A stretch of 64,000 nucleotides of DNA, from contig NZ_JACBNX010000027.1 of NCBI RefSeq assembly GCF_013403875.1, positions 1 to 64,000 of the forward strand, given 5' to 3'. Below the pieces are notes generated by a model. The model was not told the origin of the DNA. It saw nothing but the letters and a program-made list of their open reading frames with translations, and did not search any database. The translations under genes and the position numbers were made by a program. Shown here piece by piece: positions 61,939-64,000 of this stretch. The DNA is from Burkholderia guangdongensis (GTDB lineage Bacteria; Pseudomonadota; Gammaproteobacteria; Burkholderiales; Burkholderiaceae). Each line of letters opens with the position of its first letter. The stretch's first letter is position 1.

Positions 61939-64000
61939 CTACCCCACCCGCCACCACCGCGGCAACAGCACGCGCACGTCGGGCCGCCGGTAGCGATCGT
62001 CGATCAGATGGACGACACCTTCATCGGCCTCGCTGCGGATCACCCGCCCCGCCGCCTGGACGACCTTCTGCAATCCCGGATACAGATACGCATAGTCATA
62101 GCCGCTGCCGAACCGCGCATCGAGCGTGCGTCGCATCTGCTCGTTGACGTCGTTGAACTGCGGCAGACCCAGCGTTGCGACGAACGCACCGATCAGCCGC
62201 TCGCCCGCCAGGTCGACACCTTCCGAGAACGCCCCGCCGAGCACCGCGAACCCGATGCCGCACCCGCCCGCGCGAAAGCGCGCGAGGAACGCGTCGCGCT
62301 CGGCCTCGTCCATGCCGGGTGCCTGTGCCCACACCGGTACGTGCGGGTATCGCTGCCGCATCTGCTCGACGACGCGCTGCAGATAATCGAAGCTGCTCAG
62401 GAAGCTCAGATAATTGCCGGGCCGCGCGTCGTATTGCGCGGCGATCAGGTCCGCGATCGGCTCGAGCGAGCGGTCGCGGTCGCGCCAGCGCGTCGACACG
62501 TGGCTCGCGACGCGTACCGTCAACTGCTCCGCGCGGAACGGCCCGTCGACGTCGAGCCAGGCGGTGTCCCGCGGCAGCCCGAGCGTGTCGCGGTAGAAAT
62601 GGAACGGGCTCAGCGTTCCGGAAAACAGCACGGTCGCGTGCGCGGCCGCGAAGCGCGGCGCGAGAAAGCCGCCGGGAATCACGTTGCGCACGCACAGCGT
62701 CGAGCGCACGCGCCGGCGGCGGCGCGCGGCGGGCGCGCTTTCGAGATCGCCACGGTTGTCGCGGTCGTCGTGATCGTCGCGATCGAACCCGGGCAACTGC
62801 GGCGGCGTGGGCGTGGGCGGCGGCTCCGGCTCCGGCGCATCGTGCAGCGTCGCGTCGAAGATCGACGCGTCGTCGAATGCGTCCGCGAGCGCAGCGAACC
62901 GCACCGCATCGAAATGGAAGCGCAGCAGCGCGTCGTCGTTCGCGCGCGGCGCGTCGGCCAGATGCTCGCCGACCGCCGCGACGAGATTCTGCACGGCCGA
63001 CACGAGCGGCCCCGGCGGCGCCGGATACGCGGCATAGCGCGCAGGCTGCGCGTTGCCCAGCGTGCTCCACGCACGGCCGAGCCGCGCGAACGCGGCGCGC
63101 AATGCAGCCGGCGCCGCCTCGCGCGCGGCCGCGAAATCGAACGGGTCGAGCGACGCGCTGTACATCTTGCGCGCGCGGTCGAGCAGGTTGTGCGCCTCGT
63201 CGACGAGCACGCCGACCCGCCACTGGTTCTGCTGCGCGAGCGCGAACAGCATCGCGCTGCCGTCGTAATAGTAGTGATAGTCGCCGATCGTCATGTCGGA
63301 CCAGCGCGCGAGCTCCTGCGCGAGGTAGTACGGGCAGACGTCGTGCGCGCGGGCGAGCTCGCGCACCGTGTCGCGGTCGAGCACGCGGCCCGCGAACGCC
63401 GCGTCGCGCGCGGCCGGCAGCCGGTCGTAGAAGCCGCGCGCGAGCGGACACGATTCGCCGTGGCACGCGCTGCCCGGATGCTCGCACGCCTTGTCGCGCG
63501 CGACGAACTCGAGCACGCGCAGCGGCAGCGCCGGCGTGCCGCCGCCGAGCGCGGCGACCGCGTCGAGTGCGAGCGCGCGGCCCGACGTCTTCGCGGTCAG
63601 GAAGAACACGCGGTCGAGCCGGCCTTCGCCGCACGCCTTCAGCATCGGGAACACGGTGCCGAGCGTTTTGCCGATGCCGGTCGGCGCCTGCGCGATCAGG
63701 CTGTGCCCGTCGCGCGCCGCACGGTAGGCGGCGACCGCGAGCGCGCGCTGGCCGGTCCGGAACGTGCGGTGCGGAAACGTCAGCGCGCGCAGCGCCGCGT
63801 CGCGCGCATCGCGATGCGCGGCCTCGCGCTCGGCCCATGCGAGGAAGCACGCGCACTGCTCGTCGAAGAACGCGGCAAGCGCGTGTGCCGGCAGCGTGTC
63901 GGTCAGCACGGTTTCGTGCTCGGACACGATGTCGAAATAGACGAGTGCGACCGTCAGTTCGGCGAGGCCGCGCGCCGCGCACAGCAGATGGCCGTAGACC
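61939..64000 (-). CDS. DinG/XPD-like ATP-dependent DNA helicase, 5' end cut by window
   Basis: A superfamily 2 iron-sulphur helicase with Walker A APTGIGKT, DEAH box (LVDEAHNLLD), Cys residues around KACEHPGSACHGESCPL and CPYY that fit the 4Fe-4S ligands, and C-terminal motif VI region QAAGRVIR. At least 687 residues are visible. The reading frame continues upstream past 63927 without a stop to the window edge (in-frame GLAELTVALVYFDIV), so 63927 is an internal codon and the true start lies beyond. It unwinds damaged or structured DNA. Convergent with the AraC gene, 14 bases apart. Confidence 0.85.
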   Translation of the reverse strand, partial: VYGHLLCAARGLAELTVALVYFDIVSEHETVLTDTLPAHALAAFFDEQCACFLAWAEREAAHRDARDAALRALTFPHRTFRTGQRALAVAAYRAARDGHSLIAQAPTGIGKTLGTVFPMLKACGEGRLDRVFFLTAKTSGRALALDAVAALGGGTPALPLRVLEFVARDKACEHPGSACHGESCPLARGFYDRLPAARDAAFAGRVLDRDTVRELARAHDVCPYYLAQELARWSDMTIGDYHYYYDGSAMLFALAQQNQWRVGVLVDEAHNLLDRARKMYSASLDPFDFAAAREAAPAALRAAFARLGRAWSTLGNAQPARYAAYPAPPGPLVSAVQNLVAAVGEHLADAPRANDDALLRFHFDAVRFAALADAFDDASIFDATLHDAPEPEPPPTPTPPQLPGFDRDDHDDRDNRGDLESAPAARRRRRVRSTLCVRNVIPGGFLAPRFAAAHATVLFSGTLSPFHFYRDTLGLPRDTAWLDVDGPFRAEQLTVRVASHVSTRWRDRDRSLEPIADLIAAQYDARPGNYLSFLSSFDYLQRVVEQMRQRYPHVPVWAQAPGMDEAERDAFLARFRAGGCGIGFAVLGGAFSEGVDLAGERLIGAFVATLGLPQFNDVNEQMRRTLDARFGSGYDYAYLYPGLQKVVQAAGRVIRSEADEGVVHLIDDRYRRPDVRVLLPRWWRVG

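Noticed and set aside
63927..63929. GTG at 63927 as the start of the helicase gene
   Set aside because: The same frame is open to the window end with helicase-like sequence, so this is an internal Val codon.

Overview
The window looks like a replicon of a Burkholderia sensu stricto species, probably of the B. cepacia complex. The DNA is very GC-rich, with strong G/C bias at third codon positions. The benzoate/catechol genes, a GTP-type PEP carboxykinase, many c-type cytochrome and LysR/IclR genes and GC-rich spacers also fit. Species assignment is inference; no rRNA or tRNA gene is present to anchor it.

Layout. 1-1.3 kb: a possible insertion-sequence end and two small envelope-type proteins. 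1.4-9.0 kb: a complete benzoate-to-muconolactone route on the minus strand (catB, catC, catA, benA, benB, benC, benD) with a divergent LysR regulator (catR/benM type) and a textbook ATAC-N7-GTAT operator between them. 9.0-10.7 kb: a SAM methyltransferase, a glycine-rich lipoprotein and a small membrane protein with a striking palindrome upstream. 10.8-15.7 kb: a periplasmic molybdenum hydroxylase operon (Tat-exported Mo subunit, 2Fe-2S subunit, triheme cytochrome c). 16-28.6 kb: conserved single genes, namely a diguanylate cyclase, a small orphan protein with a hairpin over its ribosome site, an M14-type zinc deacylase, a chemotaxis receptor, otsA, pckG, a 4-hydroxyphenylpyruvate dioxygenase-like gene, a MurA paralogue and an IclR regulator.

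28.6-61.9 kb: the highlight, a self-contained thiazoline siderophore island whose base and codon use differ visibly from both flanks. It carries its own Sfp-type phosphopantetheinyl transferase, a FecCD/BtuCD-type importer with binding protein, two YbtP/YbtQ-like ABC half-transporters, a TonB receptor, and a single protein fusing a salicyl-AMP ligase to a chorismate-using salicylate synthase. The assembly line has four Cy-A-PCP modules over two proteins: ArCP-(Cy-A-PCP)x3, then docking-Cy-A-PCP-reductase. A type II thioesterase, two saccharopine-dehydrogenase-like oxidoreductases (the second with a C-terminal domain resembling 2-aminothiazoline-4-carboxylate hydrolases) and an AraC/YbtA/PchR-type regulator under an apparent Fur box complete it. 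The first three adenylation domains carry a cysteine-type code and are almost identical over 1,015 bp, so the predicted product is a salicyl-capped tris-thiazoline extended by a fourth cyclised residue and released reductively. There is no PKS, no PchG/Irp3-type thiazoline reductase and no terminal thioesterase domain, so it is not pyochelin or yersiniabactin as known.

61.9-64 kb: normal Burkholderia DNA resumes with a DinG-like helicase gene that runs off the window end.
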